Positions 47,601 through 60,334 are shown, counted from the first letter of the stretch. The stretch is DNA of 64,000 nt from Carallia brachiata (GCA_021464245.1 JADCRB010000029.1:1070660-1134659), one strand, 5' to 3'. Made by a program: numbers and translations. The notes: generated from the sequence alone by a model not told the origin.

Positions 47601-50600
47601 CAGATGGTGTATAAAATCTGGGACTCAGCAGCTGACAGGAGTTAAGGGTCTACTATTGTCCAGGTGCAAGATTCAGTATATTTGTTTGCTGCCAATGTGT
47701 AAAGAGATTATTGTTTGATTTCTCACAATTATAAAGCAATGCCAATGCTCTCCCCTCTCGCCTGTCTGGAGGGCTCGCCACTCATCACACGTGTTTTTTT
47801 CTTTTTTTTTTTTTTTTGCATGGGTTAGATTATTTTATTTGGTGGGATTGGATAATAACAGTGTACATGTCAAGTTTTACAAATCATGTCAAGTGTTACA
47901 AGCTGACAGCCAATGCATATCACCAAGGATACTCTTCTGTCCTTGAAGAATTTGAACGTTAATAAATATTTCCTTCTTCTCATTCTCCAAATTTTGTCTC
48001 CACCATCAGATCTTCCTTTCGTGCTCCTTGGCTTTCAGATATTCTTGTCCTAAACAGTAATTTCATTGCTGCAGTAATTCAGGGACAGGAAACATAGTAG
48101 AGCCACTGTCGGCAGTTCCTTTGAATGATGAGCTTCAACAAGCAAGAGGTTTGGTGGCAAAGGCAGAGGCAGATGTGCTTATGATGTTGACAGAAGAGGT
48201 TGCTGGCTTTATCCTGTGTCTTGAAAACCATCTGTTCTTTTTTTTTTTTTGGGGGGTAATGTCATGCTGCTGTCATCTGTGCAGATGCAAAAGGATCTCG
48301 ATGACATCGAAAATATTGGAAACTGTCATTCAACTGGATACAGTAGGTGTCTGCTACCACTATTTTAGAGCAAATATATTTCCATCTCTGTCCCTCTCTA
48401 ATTAAAGGATATGCAATAATTCCTGGAACTTATTTATCGGGGTAAATTTAGCCAACCTCAAAAGGAGCAGCGATGAGATCATAAAGCCGTGAATTTTAAG
48501 TTGCTAAGGAAATTTGTCTGGATGGCATGCAGCCAGCATGCAAGTTGTTTCCCAGCAAATCCAGCAGCTACTCACACGTTGTCATGTGGCCATTAAGTTT
48601 TGGATGACAATTGCCAATGTCAAACAGCCAAAACTACAATTTTTTCCTGTTAGTTTCATCTTTTTCTAATTTCATCCTCCTAGTTTCACTGTTTCTAATG
48701 TTGTCCTCTCACTTTTACTTGAGGTTCTAAGATGATCCATAACCTAATGGATACTCAAGTTTGTCAACAAGAAATGGCGCAAAATAGCTCATTCCATTTT
48801 GTTAGTCCTTAGAGGGGAAATTCATGTTGCTACTTTTTGTTTCCTACAATTTCATTATAGTACATGTTCGGTTTGAGATCATTTTAGAACAAGTGTGAGG
48901 ATGACATTGCATACTTCAAGACTATAGGAACAAAATTATAGCCAAAGGTAAAACTATAGTTTTAGCCTTCATTTGCCCAAATTGGTGATAGGAGTTCTTT
49001 ATGATCATATTGAAGGTGTAGAGATAAAACATAACTATAATCTCCAAGGTTAAAAAAGGACAAGAAAAGAAAAGTTTAGGAGCCGAATCAGTATCTGAAA
49101 CCAAAGTTCAAGGACCAAATATGCCTTTTGGCCTTTGTTTACTTGCATTTGAGTACATGTGTTATGTGTGAAGTCAATGCACTTTTTTTTTTCTTTTAAA
49201 AATAAAAGTAATCAAACCCTGAAGAAATATTATAATTAACAAATATTAGTGGTTTTTTTTTTATTTGTGGTTGAGCGGGGAGGGGACATTTTTCAAGACA
49301 TGCCTGGGTCCAATCCCAAGACCCCCCCCCCCAAAAAAAAGTACTACTTGGCTAATTAAAAGTAGTGTTAAGATATGCAAGAGATTAGGAAATTGATGTA
49401 AATATTGACTGACTAAACATATAGCAACTCTATTAAATAAAAGATAATGTTTTGTGCACACATTAGATAAAAAATTTAAGCTTATTGCAAAATGAAATAT
49501 TTTAGTAACTGATATTTCATGAGATGCAAATAGTAATAATTTAATAAATTTGTTTTTATTGATTAAATATTATTTGACATCTTAATAATGTTAATAATTA
49601 GTCAATAAAAATGTGATTGAGGAATATATTCAATCAAGAAAGAATTCTAAGCAAATATTTGATAACAAGTGAATAAAAAGCATAATAAATTAAGAATTTT
49701 AATGACTGCTATGAGTAAAAAAAAAAATAAGAAGATTATACTTCAGAACAAAATAAGAGTTTACTTAAAGTACTGTCAGATAAACACTAAATCTAATCGT
49801 ATTATGAAGGAATAGAGAGTATAATAAAGTTATTTTAATAAATGAATTTAAAAATATAAGGGTGATATGTTAAGTTGTTATAGACCATGCTATTCTTGCA
49901 AACAAATCTTACGAATAAATCCGAGAATATTTTGACTAGCATCTTACCAAATAAACTTAATGCCTGTACATAAGCTGTTTCTTATTCACTTTAGCTTGTT
50001 GTTCTTTACTTGTAGATTAATGCCCGGGCTACTTATAGTCTTTCTTTTGGTGGTGCATGTCCCAATTTGTATCTGCCAGAAGACGCTAGTGGATCTTCCT
50101 TTAAGAGAGATTGGATATTGTATATGCCCAAAGCTTATCATCCTTTACTACTTCAACAGCACAGGGAATATCTGCGGGGTTTGCAAAAGGATCACAAAAT
50201 GCTGCTATTGTATGTTACTCGTTGTTAACAAGCTGTAGTCTTGAATTTTATGCCTCAGTATATTTTCTCCTAATTGAAAATGCTTCTAGATTTGATTCCC
50301 CTTCATGTCTCCATAGTTGATTCACAAAGTGTTTTTTATGAATTACAGCTTTAATTGCTGACAGTAATGAGGATACCTTCAATAATAGTAGGTTTTATAG
50401 CATAATTTGAATGTCTCTTCCCTGCTTTAGGAAATTAAAAGTAAACTTGCAGTGATAACAACAAATGAAATGGGCGAAGAGATGGAGATCTTTAATTGCA
50501 GAAATGTACAATAGTTTGATAATTATCAGTGGCTACACTTTAACCTCTCTATATGGTGTATAGAACTTGTCATTGTTAAGTATTTCAAGGCAGTGTATTT

Positions 50601-53600
50601 TTGTTTGTCAGATTTCTGCCCAGGAACTGAGTAAGCCTGTTCCATTTGACTTTTTTATTGCCCAAAAAACAAAAGTCCTTGTTGTAACTGGGCCTAACAC
50701 TGGAGGTAAAACCATTTGCTTGAAGACAGTTGGACTGGCTGCTATGATGGCAAAATCAGGTTGGTTCAAGGCATTTTCTCTTTTTCTGTTTCTTTCTCCA
50801 TATGCCCATTAGATATTGAATGAAGGAACTAATCCTCTTGTGTCATATTGTGGTTAGGTTTGCCTTTTCTCAATCTTAGCCTTTGATCCTCCTGCATTCA
50901 CATGATGGGGATATGCATATAAACCCAAGATATTTCAACTCAGCAGCCATTACAGTAAAGCTAAAATCCTTTTAAAGTTAAATCAACATGAATTCAATTT
51001 GTAAAGTTATATACCAAGGTTCTGAGACTGATCAGGTTACTTCCTTAGTTTTATGGAACAATTTTCCAACTTGATCTTCCATGTGGTTGTGATAAAACAA
51101 AACAAGCTTAAGCTAGGAGGATTTTATTGTGTGCATACTCTCTATTTTATGACAAAACAAACTACTAACATTGTCTAACCTTCTACTAGCATTTGAGTGC
51201 TGCAGGCCTTCATGTTTTGTCTTCTGAATCTGTACAAATTCCTTGGTTTGACTCTATTTTTGCGGATATTGGTGACGAGCAGTCCTTGTCCCAATCTTTA
51301 TCCACCTTCTCTGGCCACTTGAAAAAAATAATGGTGAGCAAAATATTGCTTCCAGAATTATCCTCTGGCTTCTGTATGTCGATTGTGATTGATATTAAAT
51401 ATGCTAAAGCACTATAAATAGCTACACAATTTCTTTATGTAAAATTAGACATCTTTAAGCAATTTGCTTCTTGCATCTGATCTGCCATCTTCCTACGCTT
51501 CTCAAATGGATTGTGGACTCTTCGCAAGAATTAACAAGAACAAATATTTTGATCCTGGTAACCATTGGGAAAATAATAGTCATGTTCATTTTGATACAAT
51601 TGCCCTATAAAAGAGAGTAGATCTGTTAGGTTAAAAGATACTGAGTTGTTTGAAAGTTCTCTGTTATACTCTATTTCACAGGATGTACAGCAATTACTTT
51701 GTCAGATTTATCATCTGTTTATTAGTAAGAAAATCTGTGCACAATTTCAATTTATTGTGCAGGATGTTCGATCTCAGTCAACAAGTCAGTCATTGGTTCT
51801 ACTTGATGAAGTATGTTATAATTTTTATTTTTTTATTTTTTTTTTCATTTTTCCTTTTCTCAATTGATATCTTACCACAAGTCATTGTTCCTTGAACGAT
51901 ATTTGAGGACTCGGGATATTGATTGAAGTTGTTCTGCTGCTTACACGACTCCAGTGATATATAGGCTTAAACAACATGCGAATATATAATTATTAAATAT
52001 TTATTGCTGGTCCTGGTCCCCATGCACATCTGTTGCCTATTTTAGGTTGGTGCAGGGACAAATCCACTTGAAGGAGCTGCACTGGGGATTTCACTGCTGG
52101 AATCTTTTGCTGATAGTGGTGCTTTGTTGACAATAGCTACAACGCATTATGGTGAACTAAAATCCTTAAAATATAGGTACATACTAAAGAAATTAAAGGT
52201 GTAATTATGTCATTAATAATGGAGTATGCACGTTGTAGTCTGTTCATAGTTTTAATCCTATGGGGTAACTTTTCCATTATCAATAGAAATATGTTGAGAA
52301 AGTACACATTTTTTACTTTTTATTGATATAGATTATCAATAGAAATATATTGAGAGAGAACACATTTTTTACTTTTTATTGATATAGAGAAAGCATGTGA
52401 TAGAATTCCTTAGCAAGTGTTATGGAGTGCAATAAATAGGAAGATTTACATATTATGTAGTAATCTTGCCAGGAATATATATGGAGTAACAGTCCTGTGA
52501 GAACAGTGGGCGTTGAGACAGAAAACTTCCCTGTCATGGTTGGTTTCCACCAGGGGTCTGTTTTGAGTCCTTTTCTATTCATCCTTATTATGGATGATTT
52601 GACATGACATATTCAGGCCTCTCTTCTATGGTGAATGTAGAGGCATTAGGTTGAGGCGCATAAAAACAGAAAATATGCATTGTAATTTTCTTAATGTTAG
52701 GAGTCAGATAGGACATATTGTTAGACAAGATGATACAAGCAGTCCCTCAGTGCAATTTTAAAGCGATGGAAATGTAGCGATGATGTGCTTCGTGCGATGA
52801 AGGCTGGATGACTAAATGAGGGTGTGTGACTAAAGATTTGTGTGACCATAAAATTTTTGGTAAGTTAAGGGGTAAATTATATCGAGCAACGATTAGGCCA
52901 ACGATGTTGTATTGTAGTGACGAGTGTTGGGCTGTTAATAAGCAACATTTCCAAACGATGAGTGTGATAGAGATGAAAAAGCTTAGATGGATTTATGGTC
53001 ATCATAGGAAGGATTGAGTAAGAAATGAGCATACGTGTAGTAGAATGGTTGTGCCTTTGACATCTTCAATGTAGACCTAGAAATGCTCCAATTTAGAGGG
53101 GACCAAATCCATGTGGTTGATGGGAGGAGTGGAGATGGTGACTTAAGTTGATTTAGGAAACTTGGTTAGGAAATTTGAACAATTGATAATAGAATGAAAT
53201 GACGAGAAAAGATTCTTATAAGCAAACTCGATTAAATTTGGGATTAAGGCTTTGTTATTGTTGTTGTCATACTTTTAGTTCAATGACGTGTCTAGTCGTG
53301 ACCAATTCCTTGATTCTGTTTGAGTTAATTGAAGCTTAATTTTGTGTCATCACAAAAGATGACTTTATTGCCTTGTCCAATTTCCTAGCCTCATGTTTTA
53401 CAGCTTGCTTCTTGACAGTAACAGTGCCTTCGAAAATGCTTGTATGGAGTTTGATGAAGAGAATCTAAATCCAACTTACAAGATTATCTGGGGTGTGCCA
53501 GGTTTGCCTCCGGTCTTAATAGAACCTTGTTGGTCCCAAATAAAATGTTTGAAGCTGCCAATCTTACTCTTCATTTCTTTAATGTTTTACATTATGCTTT

Positions 53601-56600
53601 GGCTGGGTTGTCGAGTTTATGGAGAAAAAATTTTGGAGGGGTCACACTAGAAAGCAGAACGTTCCAACCGAGCCCAAAAGAATTGACATGTAATTTGTAA
53701 CCAGAGGATTAGCCTGCCTAGTCCTATGGGTTATAACAATAACAATAACAATAAGAATGACAATGACAATCACAATCACTATCACAATCACAATCTCTAA
53801 TGCTACTTTTGCATTGGTCGAATATATAATATGACCACTTCCCATCTGTGGAGAAAAACTTTTAATTATTTATTCTTTCTAGTACTTTGACACTTATATA
53901 AATCCACAATAGAAATAGTCGCATATCAATAAAAATTACTGACAATTTGAAATAACAAAGCAGTTGTCTCTCTTAATCTTAATAAGAATAATAGCAATTA
54001 CTAATAGTGAGTTAGCTGTAGGTTCCCACTGGGAATGAGTTAGAATTTATTGCCTTTACTATTTCCTAAAATGACCAAAATTCATGTCCTAACAGAAGAT
54101 ACCAAGGCTTTGGCATGACCAATGTAATGTTGATCAGTTTTCCTTACAATTCATAGACATAAAGCTTCTTGATTTTTTTACATATTTGTGGATTTCCCTC
54201 ACTGTTAGCAGTTTCATACACTCTTTGCTGCTAAAGTTGGTTCACATTTGATGTTCATTTATCTTATAACTCAATACCTTCTTATCTACCACTCATTCCT
54301 GATAAGGCCCCTATTCCCAAGTAAAAACAAAAAAAAAAAAAACAAAGGCTTATACGTATGTTTTATATTTGCATTGATGATATGCCAGTACTACAGCACT
54401 ACATATCTTACAGCTATGTCTCTGTAGGACGTTCAAATGCCATAAATATATCTGAAAAATTGGGACTACCCAGCACAATTGTCAGTCATGCTCAGGAACT
54501 TTATGGTACTGATAGTGCAGAGATTAATGAGGTAATAAGCACTATTCCACTCATCAAATTATCTTAGTGATGACGCTATAGTGTGTACTTTTGTTAGAGA
54601 ATTTGGCTCCTCCACATGCAATCCCTTTAATACAAAAGCTTGTTTTCTAATATTTATTTCAAATGTCAACCATAACCCTTATATTTCCTTACAGGTCATA
54701 TGTGCCATGGAAAAATTCAAGCAAAGGTTTCGAGAGTTGTTACATCAGGCGCAACATCATCTAATGTGAGAATCTTTGGCTTAAATATTAACTAGATTTT
54801 TCTTCTATTTTTTTATGGTCAATTGGAATAAACCAATTTTCGTATTTCGAATCTTTGGTTTTCTTTAGCTAAGTCAAATACTTAAATATCAGTTACATAA
54901 TGTAAAGATAAATGTTAAATTTATGGGTGCAACATATAAAAGTAAATAATTACTAACTTCTAGTTTAAATTCTTTTTACTAGATTGAATGTTTGACTTTT
55001 GACCTTAACTGTCAAAAAAATTTTAAAGGATTTGTTGGTAATAGTAACAAAAAAGATAAAACAAAATAGTTAATATGTAGGATCTATCTAATCTAAATGT
55101 CGTGATTTATAGGATGAAAATAAAAAATATTAATTATGCACAGCAAGACTTAAGTGTGAAAATAAGACATGCTATATATGAAACAATTAATTTCCAAGGT
55201 AAACTGGTAAAAGAAATTTCCTTTGACAAAAAAATCAATGAAAGTAAACATTTTTCATCTATGCTTCATGAAACATAAAAGCTAACTGAATAAATTTGCT
55301 TCAAAATAATAGAAAACTTTTAGTTGATCAATACTTTTCAGTGACCTAAGAGAATACGGATAAATATCTAGATAGACTCAAAGGTAGTAATAATCTTTTA
55401 ATTGACCAATTAAATGCTTTTCATCTATGTAAGACACATTTATCAAAGACAGGGAAGTCTTAGTTAACTAATATCCTTAAGCCACTTTAAGTATAGATAG
55501 AAGGGTAGACAAATGATCTTAATATTGATAATAGGGAGACCTTAGTGGACAGATTCAAATTTTTCCCTGAGCCACATTTAAATATAATGATCATGATTGC
55601 AACATCAGGGACTCTCCTATCAGAGCCTGCTTGCTACCTTTTCCTTTTCCCTTTTATTTGAAGATAAGGGATTTCTACACATCTCCCCTTTTTTGGAAAA
55701 TGCCTTGCCATCAGCAAAATCACGCCATTTTTACCGTCTCCTTATTTATGGATTGCTGACTAGTGAGTTTTGTATATGTATCCTTGGAGTTGCCGTCCAG
55801 GTGGAGACTTGGCTTTTGTTTCCTAATTGTGAATCTGCACATCTATTGTGAGATATTAACCTCCCCATAATTGGATTGCAACTCCATTTTCTATATCATT
55901 TTCTTCCAGTGTTTTGGTTTCTCTTATCCTTCCATCATCTTTGTTTCTTTTAAAAAGCGTCCCTTATGAGAATTGTTATCTTTGCAATGAAGTATTATAG
56001 TATTAATTCTTACTATCAGTAAAATCAACCAAATCTGCCGGCACGAGTTTTTAAGCTTGTGAATGCTCTTTAGTTATATCTTAATCTATTCTGTTTGTAA
56101 GTGTAGGCTCTCAAGGAATCTTTATGAAAATCTATTGCTTGCCAGAAGGAAGTTAATGGAGCATTGTACTGTTCAAAGATACAGGAAGATGAAAGAAATG
56201 TCCAATGCTGCAGCAATAGCTCGTTCTGCCCTTCGCAAGAAAGTGTTACTGCTTCGGACATATAAAGCACAATCACCTCTGCCCACTAGAACCAATGAAA
56301 AACAGTTATTGGATAGTAAAAGCAAGCAGTCTACAGGAAAAAACAGTCCCCACCTTACTGCATCTACAATTCCACCCGACATCAATATTGGAAAACCATC
56401 AGTGTCAGGTATTATTCAAAACTCTGATACAGGCGTTTCAGCCAAGTACAGTCTGCTTGTACTTGATAGTGGTTTGCCGGAAATTATCATGAGTACAAAA
56501 GGTCTTAGTTTCAACATTATTCTTGCTTTTGATTTGTATTTATATCAGGAAGAGGGACATGAAACTTTTTTGTGTTTTCAACCATTCGCTGCAGTTTTGA

Positions 56601-56755
56601 AGAAGGATGGACATCCTGACGTTGGTGACAAGGTGCATGTTTCATCACTTAGAAGGGAAGCTACAGTTTTAAAAGTGGATCCAGCTAAAGAAGAAATATT
56701 AGTTCAAGCCGGCAACATGAAGCTAAAGTTGAAATTTAAAGATATTAACACTTGA
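44678..56755 (+). CDS. MUTS2: plant MutS2-like mismatch-repair-family ATPase, organelle-targeted, with a frameshift in exon 9
   Basis: Twenty exons: 44678-45088, 45193-45321, 45620-45787, 45908-45991, 46141-46191, 47447-47503, 47581-47663, 48075-48198, 48285-48342, 50016-50213, 50431-50505, 50612-50759, 51206-51333, 51763-51810, 52046-52176, 53419-53501, 54428-54531, 54695-54765, 56107-56408, 56595-56755. They total 2614 nt; 871 codons would fit if exon 9 were 60 nt rather than 58. The N-terminus is Ser/Arg-rich (transit peptide). MutS core: Walker A GPNTGGKT in exon 12, then DSIFADIGDEQSLSQSLSTFSGHL, Walker B LVLLDE, VGAGTNPLEGAALG and THYGELK. The tail is Lys/Arg-rich and ends in VGDKVHVSSL...VLKVD. 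No Smr domain is visible. The family binds branched or mismatched DNA and affects organellar recombination or ribosome rescue; the plant role is poorly known. Exons 10-11 are the least certain. As read, the protein stops soon after exon 9. Confidence 0.85.
44724..44940 (+). repeat. trinucleotide repeats in MutS2 exon 1
   Basis: Runs of TCT/TTC (about 44726-44753), CAG (44764-44778) and GCT then TCC (44900-44932) encode Ser-rich and Cys-rich stretches of the putative transit peptide. Confidence 0.8.
46746..46970 (-). repeat. inverted partial copies of MutS2 exon 3 inside intron 5
   Basis: The reverse complement of about 46748-46872 matches exon 3 (45617-45752) nearly throughout. Shared stretches include GTCAATGCAAATGAA, CAATGGCTGTTGC, GGAGTTTGCACATAATTTGC and AGCTTAATCTCAAAGC. 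A second, shorter inverted copy lies at about 46910-46970 (CAATGCAAATGAAGCAATGG, CTACCCAAA). Homology ends near the exon edges on one side. The copies are antisense to the gene and about 1 kb from the sense exon. Confidence 0.85.
48343..50015 (+). other. MutS2 intron 9, 1.67 kb
   Basis: Mixed sequence. A poly(C)/poly(A) junction occurs at 49321-49340, preceded by GAGCGGGGAGG and GGGTCCAATCCC (49293-49318), reminiscent of a pol III A/B-box pair. It could be a decayed SINE, but no target duplication was found. Confidence 0.35.
52278..52388. repeat. 56-bp tandem duplication in MutS2 intron 15
   Basis: 52278-52333 and 52334-52388 are near identical (TATCAATAGAAATAT...TTTATTGATATAGA). The second copy runs directly into the LINE remnant. 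Confidence 0.85.
52375..53270 (+). mobile_element. RTE-type LINE remnant in MutS2 intron 15
   Basis: Pieces of a non-LTR reverse transcriptase can be read: FIDIEKACDRIP, then the GVTVL/RQKTS region and TRGLF. Further on, the C-terminal segment KLRGKLYRATIRPTMLYCSDECWAVNK, EMKKLRWIYGHHRKD. The sequence ends GGGATTAAGGCTTTGTTATTGTTGTTG, the typical tail of plant RTE elements. The catalytic YADD part is missing, and stops and frameshifts are frequent. It is a truncated, internally deleted copy in the same direction as the host gene. Confidence 0.75.
53731..53798. repeat. (AACAAT)n-type microsatellite
   Basis: Imperfect hexanucleotide array ATAACAATAACAATAAC grading into ACAATCACAATC units, in MutS2 intron 16. 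Confidence 0.8.
54766..56106 (+). other. MutS2 intron 18, 1.3 kb
   Basis: AT-rich, no mobile-element ends or coding content recognised. Confidence 0.4.
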
Positions 56756-58266
56756 ATGATAGGAAAAAGCAATTTACAGAATCCTTCTCTTTTTAGCATT
56801 CTGACATTTCATTTGCTTGTCTCAGATTTTGTTTTTTTTATTTAATCTATTTTTCCATAGATGTAGCTTGAACTCAGTCTTCATGCTTCTCCAACTCGGC
56901 AACTTCTTGGTGGATGCTTGGCATGTAAGGGCAGAGGGCAAAGATGTCATGAATACTTCCTATGTAATTGATCACTAAGGAGTCCTACCTCATACTTGAG
57001 CTCTTTCTATGCCCTGTGACTAGCAAAACACACGAAGTCTTTGCCATTTTACCTTTGCGTGAAATAATATTAAACTGATTATTAGATTATTTGCCAGTCA
57101 TGAAAATATTAGACTTTTCTGTTTTATAGAATGGATTCCAAGTTTTGCTTGTGTTGGATACATTTGGTGTTTTAGCTTTTCCCCTTTGCTTATCATGTTT
57201 GCAACTGCAATTAGTGTTGAATGGCTGTAGCTGTACAAAGCGCTGTGCTAAGTTTTGATATGAAAATTTGCTCATGCTCGTCGTGATATGTTTGTGCTTC
57301 GGTACCTGAAGAATTGGCACTACAAATGTGCAAATCACATGATACATTGGATGTCTATGCTTCAGCCATCAGGGGTTGTCGATGCGATGAGCATAGAGAT
57401 ATTCTGATTGGACTGGAAGGGAAAAGCTCCCCAAGTGGCAACATTGAGGTGTGCGGGAAAGAGTTGAATTTGCTTGTGGCGGATGCATTGACCCAGCGAA
57501 CGATCTATCAGAACATTAGTTTAGACTTGAGGAGATGCAACTAAATTACATATTCTTGTCTTTGCCACTTAAAAAGTTTTACTATCCCTTGAAGTCAGCC
57601 AAAAACGACAATAGTGTTGTAGTTGCAGATGAGTTAGAGGTCAAAAAAATCTTAAAACTTACACGAAATTAGTTTCAAAATAACAACAAATATAAATTGT
57701 TTGGATGATTGAATTTAAGTAAATAAACAAATAATATACAAATTATTAGGTGCTGGTGAATGAAATGCATTTGTTACAAAATGCTACTTGAGTGTGCACA
57801 TAGTCTTGCACTTCAATTTTTTTTCTCTTGAGGTTGACCTTAATGGCATCCCTTATTGAAATTTTTGGAAGAACACTATAATTGTAAGCAAAGGTCAAGC
57901 TGAAGCCCGACCTTAACAAATTACTTAAAAATGATTTAAGGGGTAGAGCGAGAATCAATTGGATGGATCAAATGATTTAACAGATTTGAGGTGATGTGCC
58001 AAAGCACCCTTTTGTTTTCTAGTGGGGTTTCAGCTTGACCCAAAATGGCTCATAAAACTCCAAACAAGTTAAAACCAGAGATGATAATTACGATACACTA
58101 AAAAACAGCAAAGTTACAATCAAATAGTGGATTGTGCAGGCACAATTATTCCAATTCAATTCAACTTGCGTTGAATGCTGATAATTGTGTACTACTTATC
58201 TATGCATCTTCCAGGCACAGGAAAACTTCTAAGAAAGTTGGCCAAACTACCAGAAACAGAAATAGG
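56756..58266. other. spacer between convergent MutS2 and DUF599 genes
   Basis: Holds both 3' UTRs. A 76-codon frame at 57314-57544 has no recognisable motif and sits in what is probably transcribed 3' sequence. The rest is unremarkable. Confidence 0.4.
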
Positions 58267-60032
58267 TCAAGGTTGGTTATGGTGAATGCTGTTGATTCCC
58301 AATTCAACGTCATCTTCCCCCTGATGCAGGGTCCTGTCGGCTCCATCACAATGATCGTGATCGTCATCAGGAATGCTGGCGACGGTCCACCCGAATTCAC
58401 AGATTGCTGCGTCGAGGAAGGAGAGCACGCAAACCAGGACAAAGCAACACAAGAACATGGGAATAGGACCAAAGATCCAGAAAAATAGAGGGAAGGAGAA
58501 GTAGAAGGCTCGCAGTCCCAGAGACCAGAAATAGCTTCCCCGGTTGACGCACTTGACCACGCAGTCGGCAGTTAAGTGGTGGCAGTGGCGGCGTCGTTGA
58601 TGTGGGGAAAACTTGCTCCTGTTCTCCTTGAGTTTGAGTGGGACGTTGATGAGGATGCTTGCGTGGCTGTAGTATCGGATGGACTGCACCGACAGTAAGA
58701 ATGCCACCAAGAAACAGACGAGCATTGAGAAGAACTTGATGGAGACGCCAAGCTCACTCCTGTCCCCGTACACAATCGTCAGGGCCGATCCTTCCCTGCC
58801 GCCATTGCCCGTCATGAGCACCGCAATGAGTGAGCTGAGCATGATGGCCGTCGACGCCAAAAGGGTCGATGCCATTATGTTGTTGCGGAGTGTCTGCACT
58901 GCAAGAACTCCATTTTTCTGTACGTCCTGCACGCATGTGTGGGCATCTAATTACTTTTGTGCTCCTCAGTTAGTTGATTAACCGAGAAAAAAAATGTAAG
59001 TAGTATTTTGATTGAAATTATAATTGATATTTTTAAAATAAAAATTAATATTTTTAAAATAATTATTAATTTTACATTTTAAAAATTATCAAAAATATCT
59101 ATCGTAATTTTTACTGAAACACCAACCAAAACACAAATGTCCCAAATATGTATATTGCTCATTAACTAATCAAAGCCCCATTTCGGCCTCAAAGCTGAAT
59201 GAAAAAAATAACCCCAGTACAGGACGGGGAAAAATGGAAAAATGGACAGCCGTGCAGGTTCCGCGTTTTTTTTTTGAAAAAATATGACATGCGGACCATG
59301 TTTTTCAATACATGTTACTTGTTTGCATGTACAACTTTTTTCTTCAAAAAAAAAAAAAAAGGCACTGTTTTGCTGCGCGAGAAAATAATCCGTAAAAATA
59401 TTCTGAGAGTAACAAATTAGTAATTTTTAATAATAAGATATAAAATTTTATTATTAAAATTATAAATATTATTATTTAAAATTCAATACTCGTCTTTGTA
59501 TATATATTAAACTCAAAAATCAACTGTCAGCCAAACTTTATAAATAAAAAAAAAAAACTCGAGGCCCACAAGATCAGACCTAAAAGAAGGGACAACCCAC
59601 GCGAGACCTACACCCCTCACCCCAGTCCCCTATCTTTTTATCGGAAAAAAAAAAAATTGCTAACATTCTTCCTGAGATCATCTGATATATGTGTATGAGT
59701 TAACAATTAAAGAAAACGATAGTGAAATAATTAAAAAAAAAAAAAAAAAAGGAAAAAGTTGACAAGATGAGCAGATGATGACGAGAATAACAATTAATTA
59801 AATTAGAAGAGACGTAAAAATTAAAAAATAAAAAGAATACAAAAAAAAAAAAAAAAGGGTAGCTTACCTCCATCATGTAGAGAACCCAGAAGCGGCGATT
59901 GATGGCGTTGAGGCCAATGACGGTGTGGGTGGGACGCTTGAGGACTCGATAGAGAAGCCATATGTGGTATGCAGCCATCATTGCCATTCCCAACGGAACC
60001 AAAGTGTAATCTAAAACAACCTTTTGCTCCAT
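58267..60032 (-). CDS. DUF599 family integral membrane protein
   Basis: Two exons on the - strand, 60032-59868 (55 codons) and 58926-58267 (219 codons plus stop), join in phase 0 at GT-AG sites to 274 aa. The start MEQKVVLDYTLVPLGMAMM and the segment YHIWLLYRVLKRPTHTVIGLNAINRRFW are characteristic of plant DUF599 proteins. Exon 2 continues with NGVLAVQTLRNNIMASTLLASTAI. Hydrophobic segments lie at about 8-28, 72-95, 118-140 and 190-220, suggesting four membrane passes. The family has no established biochemical role. The C-terminal ~30 residues are rich in Asp and His (PDDDHDHCD) and seem specific to this copy. It converges on MutS2. The 941-bp intron is rich in A/T tracts. Confidence 0.88.
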
Positions 60033-60171
60033 TTTTTTTTTGTTGGGTAATTGAATTCGTTTTTCAATATGTTAACAATGATATTATCAATTTTGCTCCC
60101 CTAACCCCCTCTTCCCCTTTTTTTTTTCTCGATCCGTCGCTGATGCCTGGGGCCTAAGAGGCTAAGGCAGC

Positions 60172-60181
60172 GATATATAGC
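60172..60181 (-). promoter_or_regulatory. TATA box of the DUF599 gene
   Basis: On the - strand, CTATATATCG lies about 140 bp upstream of the ATG at 60032, with a GC-richer leader between them. Fits a plant core promoter. Confidence 0.5.
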
Positions 60182-60334
60182 TGGAGAAGTCCTATTGTAA
60201 TACGGGTCTCTGGTGCAAATTAGATGAGACAAATGTTGAGTATCCACTATCCCCAGTGAATTGCATTTCTTTATTAAGGGTGCGGTTTCTGCACTAACCA
60301 TATAAAGTTGTTGTGGTCCAGTTAATAAATGCAA

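Noticed and set aside
53642..53845. Frame with (IV)n
   Set aside because: Translation of the AACAAT-type microsatellite.
57314..57544. 76-codon frame after MutS2
   Set aside because: No motif or splice context; likely chance within 3' transcribed sequence.
58132..58488. + strand frame opposite DUF599 exon 2
   Set aside because: Antisense shadow of the DUF599 coding exon.
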